From: an uncultured Gemmata sp.
Lineage (GTDB): Bacteria; Planctomycetota; Planctomycetia; Gemmatales; Gemmataceae
DNA length: 64,000 nucleotides
Direction of reading: 5' to 3'
Assembly: GCA_937924775.1 (NCBI GenBank)
Contig: CALDUT010000001.1
Location: 124,001 to 188,000 of the forward strand
Shown: piece by piece, positions 25,887 to 35,203 of the stretch
How positions within the stretch are numbered: position 1 is the first letter of the stretch
Layout of the letters: each line of letters starts with the position of its first letter
The notes under the pieces: generated by a model
Databases searched by the model: none
What the model saw: only the letters and a program-made list of their open reading frames with translations
Told to the model about the DNA's origin: nothing
Program-made: the position numbers and the translations under genes

Positions 25887-27323
25887 ATGGCGCGGTTCTT
25901 CAAGTACAAATCGACAGCGGCGTTGGAAGCCGAAAACTCTCGGCTGGGCATCGACCTACGCTTCTCGGACGATCTGTCGCCCTTGTTTCAACCGATCACA
26001 ATCGGCCCGCGGACCATCGGCAATCGCTGGTGCGTTCACCCGATGGAAGGCTGCGATGGTGAACTCGATGGCTCGCCCGGGGAACTGACGTTTCGTCGTT
26101 GGATCCGCTTCGGAGCTGGCGGGGCGAAACTCATCTGGGGGGAAGCCTGCGCCGTGACGAATGAATCCCGGGCCACCCCCCGGCAGATCACGCTGAATGA
26201 AGCGACCAAAGCGGCCTTCGCCCGCTTGGTTGCGGAGTGCCGCCATGCGCACCGCCAGGTTTTTGGCGACGATTCCGATCTGTTGGTGGGCCTGCAACTG
26301 ACCCACTCGGGGCGGTACAGCCACCCGCGCCCCATCATCGCCACCCACGACCCCATCCTCGATCCGCGGACCATCGCCAACAAAGCGACCGGCGAACGCA
26401 TCACTCCGGACTATCCGTTGATTTCCGATGATGCCTTGCAACGGCTCGTCGAGGATTATGTCCGGGCCGCAATGTTGGCCGCCGACGTCGGCTTCGATTT
26501 TGTCGATATCAAGCAGTGCCATCGGTATTTGCTTAGTGAACTACTCGGAGCCCGCAATCGTCCGGGCCGCTATGGCGGCAGCTACGAGAACCGCACCCGG
26601 TTGGCCCGCGAAACGATCCAAGCGGTCCGGGCGGCCTTACCGCGTCACATCCTCATCGCCACCCGCATCAACATTTTCGATGGCATCCCATTCCATAAAG
26701 GCGACAACGGCATCGGTGTTCCCGATGCTCACACCCTGCCATTGGCCAACGGCTGGGGCATGGCGGAAAACGATCCCTTCACCGTCGATCTGACGGAACC
26801 TTTGCAGTGGATTGCAGAAATGCAAACGTTGGGAGTAACGCTCGTGAATGCGTCGATGGGCAACCCCTACGCTCAGCCCCACTACGGGCGACCTTTCGAA
26901 TATCCCCCCCTCGATGGGTACGAATCCCCCGAACACCCGTTGGTGGGGGTTGATCGGCACTTCCGGGCCACGGCAGCCATCCAGCAAGCCTTTCCCAACC
27001 TCGCGTTGGTTGGTACCGGCTACAGCTACCTACAGGAGTTTTTACCGCCAGCCGCCGCGGCCAATGTTCGCGATGGCCGCGTGAAGATTGTCGGTGTGGG
27101 ACGAGCCACCCTCGCCCAACCGGATTGGGTCCGGCAGTTGCTCGAACAGGGGAAACTCGATCGCCAGCGGGTGTGCCGCACCTTCAGTTACTGCACGGCC
27201 CTCATGCGGACCAAAGACCACCCCCTGGGGCAATTCCCCACCGGTTGCCCACCATTCGATAAAGAAGCCTATGGCGACATTTGGAAAGAAGCGCAACAGA
27301 TTCACCGGAAAAAACCGACCTGA
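25887..27323 (+). CDS. Old Yellow Enzyme family NADH:flavin oxidoreductase
   Basis: 478 residues, TIM barrel with FMN site features. The region TIGNRWCVHPMEGCDG corresponds to the N-terminal FMN-binding strand. HSGRYSHPRP carries the phosphate-binding Arg/His, and VDIKQCHRYLLSELLGARNR carries the later barrel strands. It reduces activated C=C bonds or related substrates using NAD(P)H. The downstream aldolase and DapA-like genes read the same way, so a joint pathway is possible (see findings). ATG 25887 has GGAGG five bases upstream. Confidence 0.9.
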   Translation: MARFFKYKSTAALEAENSRLGIDLRFSDDLSPLFQPITIGPRTIGNRWCVHPMEGCDGELDGSPGELTFRRWIRFGAGGAKLIWGEACAVTNESRATPRQITLNEATKAAFARLVAECRHAHRQVFGDDSDLLVGLQLTHSGRYSHPRPIIATHDPILDPRTIANKATGERITPDYPLISDDALQRLVEDYVRAAMLAADVGFDFVDIKQCHRYLLSELLGARNRPGRYGGSYENRTRLARETIQAVRAALPRHILIATRINIFDGIPFHKGDNGIGVPDAHTLPLANGWGMAENDPFTVDLTEPLQWIAEMQTLGVTLVNASMGNPYAQPHYGRPFEYPPLDGYESPEHPLVGVDRHFRATAAIQQAFPNLALVGTGYSYLQEFLPPAAAANVRDGRVKIVGVGRATLAQPDWVRQLLEQGKLDRQRVCRTFSYCTALMRTKDHPLGQFPTGCPPFDKEAYGDIWKEAQQIHRKKPT

Positions 27324-27363
27324 CCCCGGTTGCCCGGCATCCCTCTACGGAGAAGGCCCCCCA

Positions 27364-27409
27364 CGACGCGGCCCGCAGCGTCGATCCCGCCCGACGCGCC
27401 CCCGCGTCG
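27364..27409. repeat. Two tandem hairpins sharing the arm CGACGC
   Basis: Hairpin 1: CGACGC (27364-27369) with GCGTCG (27378-27383). Hairpin 2: CGACGCG (27392-27398) with CGCGTCG (27403-27409), loop CCCC. Both share the same arm in the OYE-aldolase intergenic gap. They may act as a terminator pair, REP-like element or mRNA stabiliser. Confidence 0.5.
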
Positions 27410-27448
27410 CCGCTGCCTTGCGTCACAAATTCCCCTACAACTGCCCTT

Positions 27449-28243
27449 ATGCGAACGAATTCTGTGAAGCGTCTGTTGAAAGCCGGCAAGCCCGCGGTCG
27501 GCACTTGGCTGTCGCTGGGCAGCATCACCGCGGCCCGCTTTCTGGCCCGCATGGGCTTCGATTGGCTGACGGTGGATGTCGAACACTCCCTGGTGAATGT
27601 CGAAACCATGACACACATGCTGGCGGCCATCGCCGACGCCGGCTGCGTGCCACTGGCCCGCATTCCCAGCAACCGTCATGATCACATCAAGCGGGTTCTC
27701 GACAACGGCGGCTACGGCATTGTCGTTCCTATGGTGCTGTCGCGGCAAGAATCGCTCGAGGCCGTCCGAGCGTGCTTGTATCCGCCGCAGGGTAACCGCA
27801 GTGTGGGCGGGAGCGTCCACGCTCTCAACTTCGCCACAACGCCGGCCGACTATTACGCGAAAGCCAACGACGAGATTCTCGTCATTCTCCAATGTGAGCA
27901 TATCGACGCGGTTCGCCATTTTGAGGACGTCTACGGTGTGCCTGGAGTCGATGCCATCTTCGTGGGCCCCAACGATCTGGCAGCCAGCATGCGACACGCC
28001 GATGGGCGGCCGCCATCGGCTGAGGAATTCCGCCAAGCGCTGGCCGATATCCTCGCCGGCTGCCGGCGTCTGGGCATTCCGGCGGGGATACATACCTTCA
28101 GTATCGACGAAGCCAAAACCCGCCTCGCCGAAGGCTGGCAGTTCATCGCCATCAATAGCGAGCTGAAGTTCATGAGCGAGGGGGCCAAACAGGTGGTGGA
28201 TGCCCTGGGATTAGCTCACGGTGGGGATTTGGCCAAATACTGA
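27449..28243 (+). CDS. HpcH/HpaI-type aldolase (class II, 2-oxo-3/4-hydroxy acid)
   Basis: 264 residues, PEP-mutase/pyruvate aldolase superfamily. Motifs seen are [14 protein letters not shown] (with the metal-site acid/His), [20 protein letters not shown], and [11 protein letters not shown], typical of HpaI-like aldolases that cleave or form 4-hydroxy-2-oxo acids to pyruvate plus an aldehyde. It sits between an OYE-like enzyme and a DapA-like protein, so it may act in degradation of a sugar acid or aromatic-derived acid. ATG at 27449 is used, giving the standard length; upstream ATGs in frame would add a low-complexity tail. Confidence 0.88.
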   Translation: MRTNSVKRLLKAGKPAVGTWLSLGSITAARFLARMGFDWLTVDVEHSLVNVETMTHMLAAIADAGCVPLARIPSNRHDHIKRVLDNGGYGIVVPMVLSRQESLEAVRACLYPPQGNRSVGGSVHALNFATTPADYYAKANDEILVILQCEHIDAVRHFEDVYGVPGVDAIFVGPNDLAASMRHADGRPPSAEEFRQALADILAGCRRLGIPAGIHTFSIDEAKTRLAEGWQFIAINSELKFMSEGAKQVVDALGLAHGGDLAKY

Positions 28244-28338
28244 TCCGGAAGCAGCCGGTTTGCTCCCGACTGTCCGCCACCGCAGGGTTTCATAATCTGA
28301 TTCTTTTCGAGGCCTGGTTGTTTGTGCCGAGGTTTGCT

Positions 28339-29238
28339 ATGGCTGCCACCCGCGGGGAATTGTTTGCCGGTGTGACGGTCGCACTGGTGACACCGTTCAA
28401 AAATGGGGATGTGGATTGGGACGAATTGGGCCGCCTGGTCGATTGGCACTGCGAACAAGGCACCGACGCCCTTGCGCCCTGCGGCACCACGGGGGAATCT
28501 CCCACGCTCACGCACGACGAAAACGAACGCGTGGTCGCCTTCGTTTGTGAGCGGGCCCGGGGGCGAACAAAAGTCATGGCCGGCACCGGCTCGAATTCAA
28601 CCGCTGAGGCGGTCCGCATGACCAAAGCCGCTCACAAAGCCGGGGCTGACGGTACCCTGCAAGTGGGGCCGTACTACAACAAACCCACTCAGGAAGGTTA
28701 CTTCCGCCACTTTGCAACCATCGCCGAAGCGACGGATTTGCCGATCGTTCTCTACAACATCCCCGGCCGTACTGGCGGAAACATCCTACCCGAAACGATG
28801 GCCCGCTTGGCCGAGGCGTGCCCCACGATCGTCGCGGTTAAGGAAGCCACTGGTTCCCTCGATCAGGCCTCGCAAATTGCGGCCTTGTGCGATCTCACCA
28901 TCCTCAGTGGCGACGATAGCCTCACCCTGCCACTTCTGAGTATAGGCGGCCAAGGCGTTGTGAGCGTGGTGGGCAACATCGTTCCGCAAGACATGATGGC
29001 CCTCGTGCGTGCGTTCGCCGCCGGTCAGTTCGATGAAGCCTTACGCTGGCACCGCCGACTGTTCCCCCTCTGCCGCGACATGCTCGGCGTCGCCACTAAC
29101 CCGATCCCGGTGAAAACCGCCATGAAACTGCTTGGTCGCGGCAATGGCGAGTTGCGGCTGCCGATGTGCCCGCTTGATGCCGCGGGCGAGGCCAAAATCC
29201 GACAAACGTTGGTCCACTACGGCCTGCTGAACGCTTAA
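28339..29238 (+). CDS. dapA: DHDPS/NAL family aldolase, probable dihydrodipicolinate synthase
   Basis: 299 residues, TIM barrel class I aldolase. Key residues visible are CGTTGES (48-54), Tyr139 in [11 protein letters not shown] and Schiff-base Lys168 in VKEATGS. All match 4-hydroxy-tetrahydrodipicolinate synthase (DapA), which condenses pyruvate with aspartate semialdehyde for lysine and meso-DAP. The family also contains sugar-acid aldolases (NanA, KDG aldolase), and location next to an HpaI aldolase leaves some doubt. The ATG at 28339 gives the family length. The convergent CBS gene follows. Confidence 0.88.
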   Translation: MAATRGELFAGVTVALVTPFKNGDVDWDELGRLVDWHCEQGTDALAPCGTTGESPTLTHDENERVVAFVCERARGRTKVMAGTGSNSTAEAVRMTKAAHKAGADGTLQVGPYYNKPTQEGYFRHFATIAEATDLPIVLYNIPGRTGGNILPETMARLAEACPTIVAVKEATGSLDQASQIAALCDLTILSGDDSLTLPLLSIGGQGVVSVVGNIVPQDMMALVRAFAAGQFDEALRWHRRLFPLCRDMLGVATNPIPVKTAMKLLGRGNGELRLPMCPLDAAGEAKIRQTLVHYGLLNA

Positions 29239-29353
29239 AGCCGCTCGGACCCACCGGATTATGCCAACGCTCCGGGGAGGCTAAGCCACCCACACGGGAT
29301 GGGGAACGCGTTCTGGTGAGGAGTGCTGGCGGGGCCAGGATGACCGGGAACCG

Positions 29354-29881
29354 CTAAGCCCCGTCGGGGGTTTCGGGAAACCGACTCGGATCCGGCGGCA
29401 GATTAAACACCAACTCGGGGAAGTGTTCCACCAGATAGTGCACCACGCGACGCACCGATAGCACCCCGACCGGATGGCCGGCTTCATCCACCACCGGCAG
29501 ATGTCGGTAACCGCCTTTCTGCATCCGCTTGATGGCGGTGCGAACGGAATCTTTGGGCGACACCGAAACCGGATGGGGCGTCATGCACTGGCGAATCGCG
29601 GTGTCGAGCGATAGTCCGGGCCATAAGATGCGGGTCAGCAAGTCGCGTTCGGTGAAAATGCCCACCAACAATCCGTCTTGGGTCACCAGCAAACAGCCGA
29701 CATTCGCTTCCCGCAGCAGGGCCACCGCGTGGGCCACCGTCTGATCCGCGGCGATGGTCCGCGGGGACGTAGGTTCGAGCCGCGAAACGCTATCGACTCG
29801 CAGATTCCGGGACAATTCCATCGGGTAAAGGCCAATGGAGGGGCGCGGAGCCGATCGTCGCGGTTTGGGTGCAAAACTCAT
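29354..29881 (-). CDS. Tandem CBS-domain protein
   Basis: About 175 residues with two CBS repeats: RTIAADQTVAHAVALL...GIFTERDL (about 40-85) and VSVSPKDSVRTAIKRM...PVGVLSVRRVV (about 110-150). CBS pairs bind adenosyl ligands such as AMP, ATP or SAM and regulate partner proteins. The partner is unknown. The N-terminal 30 residues are basic and Pro-rich. Two starts are possible, GTG 29893 and ATG 29881, and neither has a clear Shine-Dalgarno. It is convergent with dapA. Confidence 0.9.
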   Translation of the reverse strand: MSFAPKPRRSAPRPSIGLYPMELSRNLRVDSVSRLEPTSPRTIAADQTVAHAVALLREANVGCLLVTQDGLLVGIFTERDLLTRILWPGLSLDTAIRQCMTPHPVSVSPKDSVRTAIKRMQKGGYRHLPVVDEAGHPVGVLSVRRVVHYLVEHFPELVFNLPPDPSRFPETPDGA

Positions 29882-30142
29882 GCCATTATTCACGGGCTCA
29901 ATAGCCCGGCGCCAATCGGGGCGAAGTGAAACTCCTAACCAAATTTAGTACACAATGCTGATATTCTCCGAAACCTTGGGATTTGGACAAGGCCAACTGA
30001 CCGCGGCGCGAAGATCACCCTAACGAAACGCCCGTGAATTGCCCCAGGCCGGTCTCTTCTTCACCGCGTTGGGCTCCAGACGATCACCGCCGATCGGTGT
30101 TCTGAGAAGAAATCACCGACGACGTTTCAGACTCGCCTCGAC

Positions 30143-31033
30143 GTGCTAGAATACTTTTATCCCCGGGATCCGAGGAATTGGCCGGTGCCTGCGCCCGAAC
30201 GCATGCTGACCCATTTACGGCACGCCATCGCCCTGGTACGCGCTACACCGGGGCGGCGGGGCCATACTGTCCGGTTAGAGAATTGCACGGAAGTTCTGGT
30301 CGCCGGCGATCTGCACGGGCAGGTGGCTCACTTTCAAGTACTGCTCCAGGCCGCCGACCTGGCCCACCATCCCACCCGGCATTTGGTCCTGCAAGAGCTT
30401 ATCCACGGCAAATACCGCTACCCCCACGGCGGCGATAAATCCCATCAATTGGTCGATCTGTTCGCGGCCCTCAAGGGTCAGTTCCCCAAACAGGTCCACT
30501 ACCTGCCAGGGAATCACGAATTGGCGCAATGGACCAACCGCCCGGTCATGAAAGCCGATGAAAACCAAAATGCCCTGTTTCGCGAAGGTGTCTTGGAGGC
30601 CTACGGCCCGACATTTGGCCCGCAGATTTACGAAACCTACCTCGAACTCTTACGCACCCTGCCGGTAGCATTACGAACTCCCAACAATGTTTTGATCACC
30701 CACAGCCTACCGGCCACGCGAGCCTTGCCCCATTTCGACCCGATGACGCTCGAACGTGACACCTACGACAACGACGATCTGGAACCCGGCGGCTCAATCC
30801 ACAGCCTCTTGTGGGGTCGCGATACTAGCGCCGACGCAGCCACCAACTTTCTCCGCAAAATGGGTTGCGATTGGCTGGTCAGCGGTCACATCCCTTGCCA
30901 CGAAGGCTTCGCCGTGCCCAACGACCGGCAGGTGATCGTCGACTGTGCAGAATCCCCCGGTGGCTATGTGTTATTTCCCGCCGATCGCCCACTGACGCAA
31001 CACGACTTGATCGCGGGATTGCGAACCATTTGA
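30143..31033 (+). CDS. Calcineurin-like metallophosphoesterase with altered second motif
   Basis: 296 residues. GDLHGQ (55-60), GNHE (123-126), ITHS and SGHIPCHEGF match the metal-binding motifs of PPP-type phosphatases. The usual second motif GDxVDRG is replaced by QELIHG (84-89), so the bridging Asp is absent and Glu may substitute. The product may be a variant phosphatase or nucleotidase. The start is GTG 30143; an internal ATG at about residue 21 is an alternative. No Shine-Dalgarno is visible. It lies in a run with a methyltransferase and a rhomboid protease. Confidence 0.82.
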   Translation: MLEYFYPRDPRNWPVPAPERMLTHLRHAIALVRATPGRRGHTVRLENCTEVLVAGDLHGQVAHFQVLLQAADLAHHPTRHLVLQELIHGKYRYPHGGDKSHQLVDLFAALKGQFPKQVHYLPGNHELAQWTNRPVMKADENQNALFREGVLEAYGPTFGPQIYETYLELLRTLPVALRTPNNVLITHSLPATRALPHFDPMTLERDTYDNDDLEPGGSIHSLLWGRDTSADAATNFLRKMGCDWLVSGHIPCHEGFAVPNDRQVIVDCAESPGGYVLFPADRPLTQHDLIAGLRTI

Positions 31034-31106
31034 AACACCTGACAACCTGCATTCTCTGGGATCTTCGGCCTTCTTCCCCCGCGGCCCGTGTTGAGTCGCA
31101 CTGTGT

Positions 31107-31811
31107 ATGCCCCCGCGTTTTCATTGCACTCCCCCCGAACTGGTGAGCGAAACGATCTGCGAAACGGTCTTTGTGGGCGATTACACCTTCCGTATTCAGC
31201 GGCCGGCGGCGGGGGATAAGCTCCTTGATCATCCGTGGTGCCGCTCGGCGTATGTGGCCGATGAGTACGTTCCCTATTGGCCGACGCTCTGGCCGAGTGC
31301 CCGCATGTTGGCCAAGGCGGTGTTGCGGGAACCGTGGGAACGCTATCCCCAGCCGGTGGAAGTGCTAGAAGTCGGCTGTGGTTTGGGGCTGGCAGGGGTA
31401 GCGTGTCTGGCCCGGGGATTATCGGTGACGTTTTCCGATGTCGATGAAACGGCCCTCGCGTTCGCGGCAGCCAACGCCCAACTCAACGGCTTCACCACCG
31501 GCTATCGCACCCAATTGCTGGATTTTCGCGCGCCGCCGCGGCATCGCCGGTTCTCGGTCGTGATCGGCTCCGATCTGATGTATGAAGAACGGCTGGTGGA
31601 TCCGCTGGTGGCTTTGCTGGAGGCCGTGTTGGCCCCCGGCGGTGTCTGCTGGATCGCCGACCCGGATCGGCGGCCGGCCCGGGTTTTCCGCTGGAAGCTG
31701 GAAGAAGCCGGCTACCATGTGACGACGGAGTTGGGCCGCGCCGGCGAACCGGGGGGCGAACGGACCAAAGGCACGCTGTACCGCATCCGGCCGGGCTCAG
31801 CGCCACAGTGA
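31107..31811 (+). CDS. Class I SAM-dependent methyltransferase (METTL16/21-like)
   Basis: 234 residues, Rossmann-fold methyltransferase. The SAM-binding motif is VLEVGCGLGLAGVACLA, and the acidic end of strand 2 is in FSDVDETAL. The following strand reads VVIGSDLMYEERLV, as in the METTL21/nicotinamide N-methyltransferase-like protein-lysine methyltransferases. The substrate is unknown and may be a protein Lys. Start ATG 31107 is used without a strong Shine-Dalgarno. It follows the metallophosphoesterase by 73 bases and precedes the rhomboid gene. Confidence 0.85.
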   Translation: MPPRFHCTPPELVSETICETVFVGDYTFRIQRPAAGDKLLDHPWCRSAYVADEYVPYWPTLWPSARMLAKAVLREPWERYPQPVEVLEVGCGLGLAGVACLARGLSVTFSDVDETALAFAAANAQLNGFTTGYRTQLLDFRAPPRHRRFSVVIGSDLMYEERLVDPLVALLEAVLAPGGVCWIADPDRRPARVFRWKLEEAGYHVTTELGRAGEPGGERTKGTLYRIRPGSAPQ

Positions 31812-31913
31812 TGTGCCCGGGCTACCGCCTTGGGTACATTCCCCGCGGGTAACGCCCTCATCCCTTAGAAAACCACCTCCGCCGCATCGACAGAGACTTG
31901 TGAATTCTTCATA

Positions 31914-33554
31914 ATGCCGAGTATGGAATCGGATCGCGAATCGCCTCCTTCCTCCCCCCCCGCATGCTCGGGGTTGACGTCGGCAGCCTCGGCGAACCGC
32001 AACACGGCAGCCTCGGCGTCACCCGCCGCCGCGACCGCGCCACCGCTGACGGCCGAACGCCTGCTCCACATCATTGCCCACAGCCAACAACCGTGGTTTC
32101 CTGCGGAATATGCCACCCACTGTGGCATCGACCGCGACGCTCTCGACGAACCCCTCATGCAATTACGCTGCGCGGAACTGATTCACGTCATCGATTGGGT
32201 TCGCGGAGTCGGCCAAGGATATGAAATCACCGACGAGGGCCGGCGGGCGGTCGCAGACCCTGCGGCTCTGCAACGCGCCCGGCAGGTCTGGGAGCAGGCC
32301 ACCGCCACACCAATGCCCCGACCCGGGGAACCCGATCCGGCCAGCACCGCGTGGCAGCCGGTGCCGGTCGTTGACGACGTCGGTCTGAATTTTCGGGCCC
32401 CGCTGATGGTCCCGATCCTGCTATTGGCAAATGTTGTTTGGTTTTTGGTCAGTGTCGTTCTGAGCCTTCGTTGCGGCTGGACGCTGTGGCGCAGTCTTAC
32501 CGAGGGCCATCCCGATGTGTTGCATGAATTGGGTGCAGTCACTGGCAGCGATTTGCTGCATGGCGAATGGTGGCGGCTGCTGATGTGCTGTTTTGTTCAC
32601 ATTGGGGCCCTCCATCTGATCGCCAACATGCTAGCATTGGCGATGATGGGTCCGTTGGCCGAGTTGCTCTGGGGCCGGCTGCGGCTGTTGCTCATTTACG
32701 CGATCGCCGGTTGGAATGGTAGCATTTTGGCAATGCTCCTGCGGCCTGAGTCGCTCTTGGCTGGGGCGTCCGGGGCGATGTGGGGCATTTTGATGTCGTT
32801 ATTCGTATGGCTTTACAGGTATCGTCGTTCCCTGCCGGGGGATTTGGCCGCAGATTGGTTCCGCCGGCTTCTGATCGTATTTGTCCTCAGCGCGGGGGTG
32901 AGTTTTCTGCCGGGAATCAGCTGGGAGGGTCACTTGGGCGGCGGTCTGGCCGGGTTCCTGACCGCGGGGCTACTCACCACAGCTCGCACCGGGGATCGCC
33001 CCCGGCAAATCAGCGCGTGGCTGCTGCTGGCATTGATACCGGTTTTGGCCGTCGCCGCGTTGGCCGCGGCCATGGACGCCCCCAGCATGGCCGCGTGGCA
33101 ACAACTGCGAGACCGCCTCGCCCACCCCGACGGCTTGCAAAGCTTGACCCACCACGACGCGAAGCTACGGGAAATCGAACACACCTACAACACCGAGGTG
33201 GCCCCCCGGCTGGCCGAACTGTCTCCCACGCGGCTCAAACCCGAAGAAGCCAAAATCGGTATGCTGCTTTTGCGGAAACGGTCCCCGGAAAAAATCGCCG
33301 CCGCCGAAGCCCAAGTGAAGAACTGGAAAGCCCTCGCCGAGGCCATTCTGCAGTATACGCCCCGGGAACCCACCGGCATTCCATCCTTCGACAAACAATG
33401 CGAACGGATTCGTGCCTTTGCCCACGCCCGGCTGAAATCCTTCGATCTGCTGCTGAGTCTATTGACGGCTCCCGAGCCTCCGTCCGCAACCGAATGGGAC
33501 TCTTGGCGGGCCCACCAGCGTACCGCCGACCACTTGTGGCCGCTGCCCCCTTGA
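31914..33554 (+). CDS. Rhomboid intramembrane serine protease with N-terminal winged helix
   Basis: 546 residues. An Ala/Ser/Pro-rich leader (1-45) is followed by a winged-helix-like segment (about 46-115: TAERLLHIIAH ... YEITDEGRRAV) and a linker. The rhomboid core (about 165-365) has HIGALHLIANM, nucleophile Ser286 in GASGAMWG and His340 in GHLGGGLAG. The last 180 residues are soluble and helical. Rhomboids cleave membrane helices. The winged helix could bind DNA or a partner, and the fusion is unusual to my eye. The substrate is unknown. Confidence 0.85.
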   Translation: MPSMESDRESPPSSPPACSGLTSAASANRNTAASASPAAATAPPLTAERLLHIIAHSQQPWFPAEYATHCGIDRDALDEPLMQLRCAELIHVIDWVRGVGQGYEITDEGRRAVADPAALQRARQVWEQATATPMPRPGEPDPASTAWQPVPVVDDVGLNFRAPLMVPILLLANVVWFLVSVVLSLRCGWTLWRSLTEGHPDVLHELGAVTGSDLLHGEWWRLLMCCFVHIGALHLIANMLALAMMGPLAELLWGRLRLLLIYAIAGWNGSILAMLLRPESLLAGASGAMWGILMSLFVWLYRYRRSLPGDLAADWFRRLLIVFVLSAGVSFLPGISWEGHLGGGLAGFLTAGLLTTARTGDRPRQISAWLLLALIPVLAVAALAAAMDAPSMAAWQQLRDRLAHPDGLQSLTHHDAKLREIEHTYNTEVAPRLAELSPTRLKPEEAKIGMLLLRKRSPEKIAAAEAQVKNWKALAEAILQYTPREPTGIPSFDKQCERIRAFAHARLKSFDLLLSLLTAPEPPSATEWDSWRAHQRTADHLWPLPP

Positions 33555-33877
33555 ACACGGGTGACCGGTATGCGGCCAAGAAATCCCCAATCCGCTCCCC
33601 CCCCACTGGCCTGGTTGCTTTCCACGGAATGAAGGTCCCTTGGGGCTATTCGGCCCACAAACACGCTGTATGCATGGTTCTTCTGCGACCCTCGGGATCC
33701 GGAGGTTGAACGAATCGGCTAGGGGCTCTCGCATTCCCCGCGGCCAGTGATTACAATTTCCAACGCTACCGACACCAATTCCGCACTCGCAGCGAATATC
33801 CGTCGGCATTGTCTGTTGAGGCACTCTCCTGACGCAGGTGCGAGCGCAGGATTTTGAGACACAAGTTGAGTCATCGC
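33555..33877. other. 323-base gap upstream of rho
   Basis: No convincing ORF or hairpin. It probably holds the rho promoter and leader, but no clear -35/-10 pair was found. Confidence 0.5.
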
Positions 33878-35029
33878 ATGTCGGAACCAACTGAAACAGC
33901 GGCCGGGGTTTTGGAAATTCACCCCCGCGGCTATGGCTTTCTCCGCATTCCCGCGCGGCACTATGTGTCCACCCAGCAGGATGTGTACGTTCCTGGCCCC
34001 TTGATTCATCACTACCGGTTGGCCGAAGGGCTGTGGATCGCCGGCCCGCTGGAACCCTTCCGCCGCAGCCACGGGCCACGGTTGGCCGATATTACGCAAA
34101 TTGAAGGGGTGGCCCCGCACGATTTTCGCCGCCGCAATTGGGATGAACTCACCCCGGTGGACCCCACCCGGTGGATCCGCCTAGAAACCGGACCTGAACC
34201 TTTAACCACCCGCGTCATGGACCTCTTCACCCCCATTGGCATGGGCCAGCGGGGGCTGATCGTGGCCCCACCGCGCAGCGGGAAGACCGTTCTTTTGCAA
34301 CATGTGGCCCAAGCCGTCATCAAAAACTACCCGGCCATGCATGTGATTGTGCTACTGGTTGATGAACGGCCCGAAGAGGTGACGGAGATGAAACGGGTCC
34401 TCATCGGCTCGCGTGTCGAGGAGAAGACGCCTTCGAACGTGGATGTGATCGCCTCTAGCTCCGATCGCGATACGGCCAACCACATTCGCATCGCCGAGTT
34501 GGTCATCGAACGGGCCAAACGGCTCACCGAGCTGGGGCGGGATGTCTTCGTTCTGCTCGATAGCCTCACCCGTTTGGCGCGGGCTTACAACAAAACCGCC
34601 GGCAGCGGCCGCACCCTCAGCGGTGGCGTCGATTCTAAAGCCCTCGATGTGCCCAAACGGCTTTTCGGGGCCGCCCGCGCCTTCGACGAGGGCGGCTCCC
34701 TCACCATTCTCGGTACCGCCCTCATCGAAACCGGCAGCCGCATGGACGAGGTCATCTTTCAGGAATTCAAAGGCACCGGGAACATGGAGTTGGTGCTGAA
34801 CCGGCAGCTGGCCGAGCGGCGTATCTTCCCGGCCATCGATTTGGGCGCTTCCGGCACCCGCAAAGAAGAGCGTCTGCTTCCCCCCGACATGCTGGAACAA
34901 ATCACCCTGTTGCGGCGGAGCCTCATGTCGCTGCGGCCTATCGAAGCGATGGAAAGCTTAGTGAAACAGCTCGCCAAAACCCGGAGTAACGCCGAATTCC
35001 TGATGATGGTGAGCAAATTTGTCAAGTAA
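33878..35029 (+). CDS. rho: Transcription termination factor Rho, lacking the N-terminal helical domain
   Basis: 383 residues, shorter than the usual 419. The protein opens directly with the cold-shock-like RNA-binding domain ([14 protein letters not shown], about 10-23). The helicase core follows, with Walker A PPRSGKT (131-137), [11 protein letters not shown] (Walker B and catalytic Glu region), SSSDRD and Arg-finger region residues. The expected Rho_N helix bundle is missing, and an in-frame TGA at 33830-33832 closes the frame upstream, so a missed start cannot restore it. ATG 33878 is preferred over a TTG at 33854. Rho is the hexameric helicase that ends unstructured transcripts. Confidence 0.95.
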   Translation: MSEPTETAAGVLEIHPRGYGFLRIPARHYVSTQQDVYVPGPLIHHYRLAEGLWIAGPLEPFRRSHGPRLADITQIEGVAPHDFRRRNWDELTPVDPTRWIRLETGPEPLTTRVMDLFTPIGMGQRGLIVAPPRSGKTVLLQHVAQAVIKNYPAMHVIVLLVDERPEEVTEMKRVLIGSRVEEKTPSNVDVIASSSDRDTANHIRIAELVIERAKRLTELGRDVFVLLDSLTRLARAYNKTAGSGRTLSGGVDSKALDVPKRLFGAARAFDEGGSLTILGTALIETGSRMDEVIFQEFKGTGNMELVLNRQLAERRIFPAIDLGASGTRKEERLLPPDMLEQITLLRRSLMSLRPIEAMESLVKQLAKTRSNAEFLMMVSKFVK

Positions 35030-35057
35030 TCGCCCTCCTTAGAACCTTTACTCCGTC

Positions 35058-35092
35058 CATCCCGGTGGATGGTAGCCACCGCGGCCGGGATG
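35058..35092. terminator. Putative bidirectional terminator between rho and the ABC-2 permease
   Basis: Perfect 8-bp inverted repeat CATCCCGG/CCGGGATG with a 19-base loop between convergent genes. No T run on either side, so the assignment rests on position and structure only. Confidence 0.35.
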
Positions 35093-35203
35093 ACACACCC
35101 TGATGGCTTCGCGGCCGGCGGAGCACCGACCGTTCGCACTCCCCGGCAGCGTTAGGTGGGGTGGGGGGGTCCGTAGCCCTCCGGCGGGCGGTGGTTTCGG
35201 GTT

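Noticed and set aside
33854-33877. TTG start for Rho
   Set aside because: Adds only eight residues with no Rho_N similarity; ATG at 33878 fits better.
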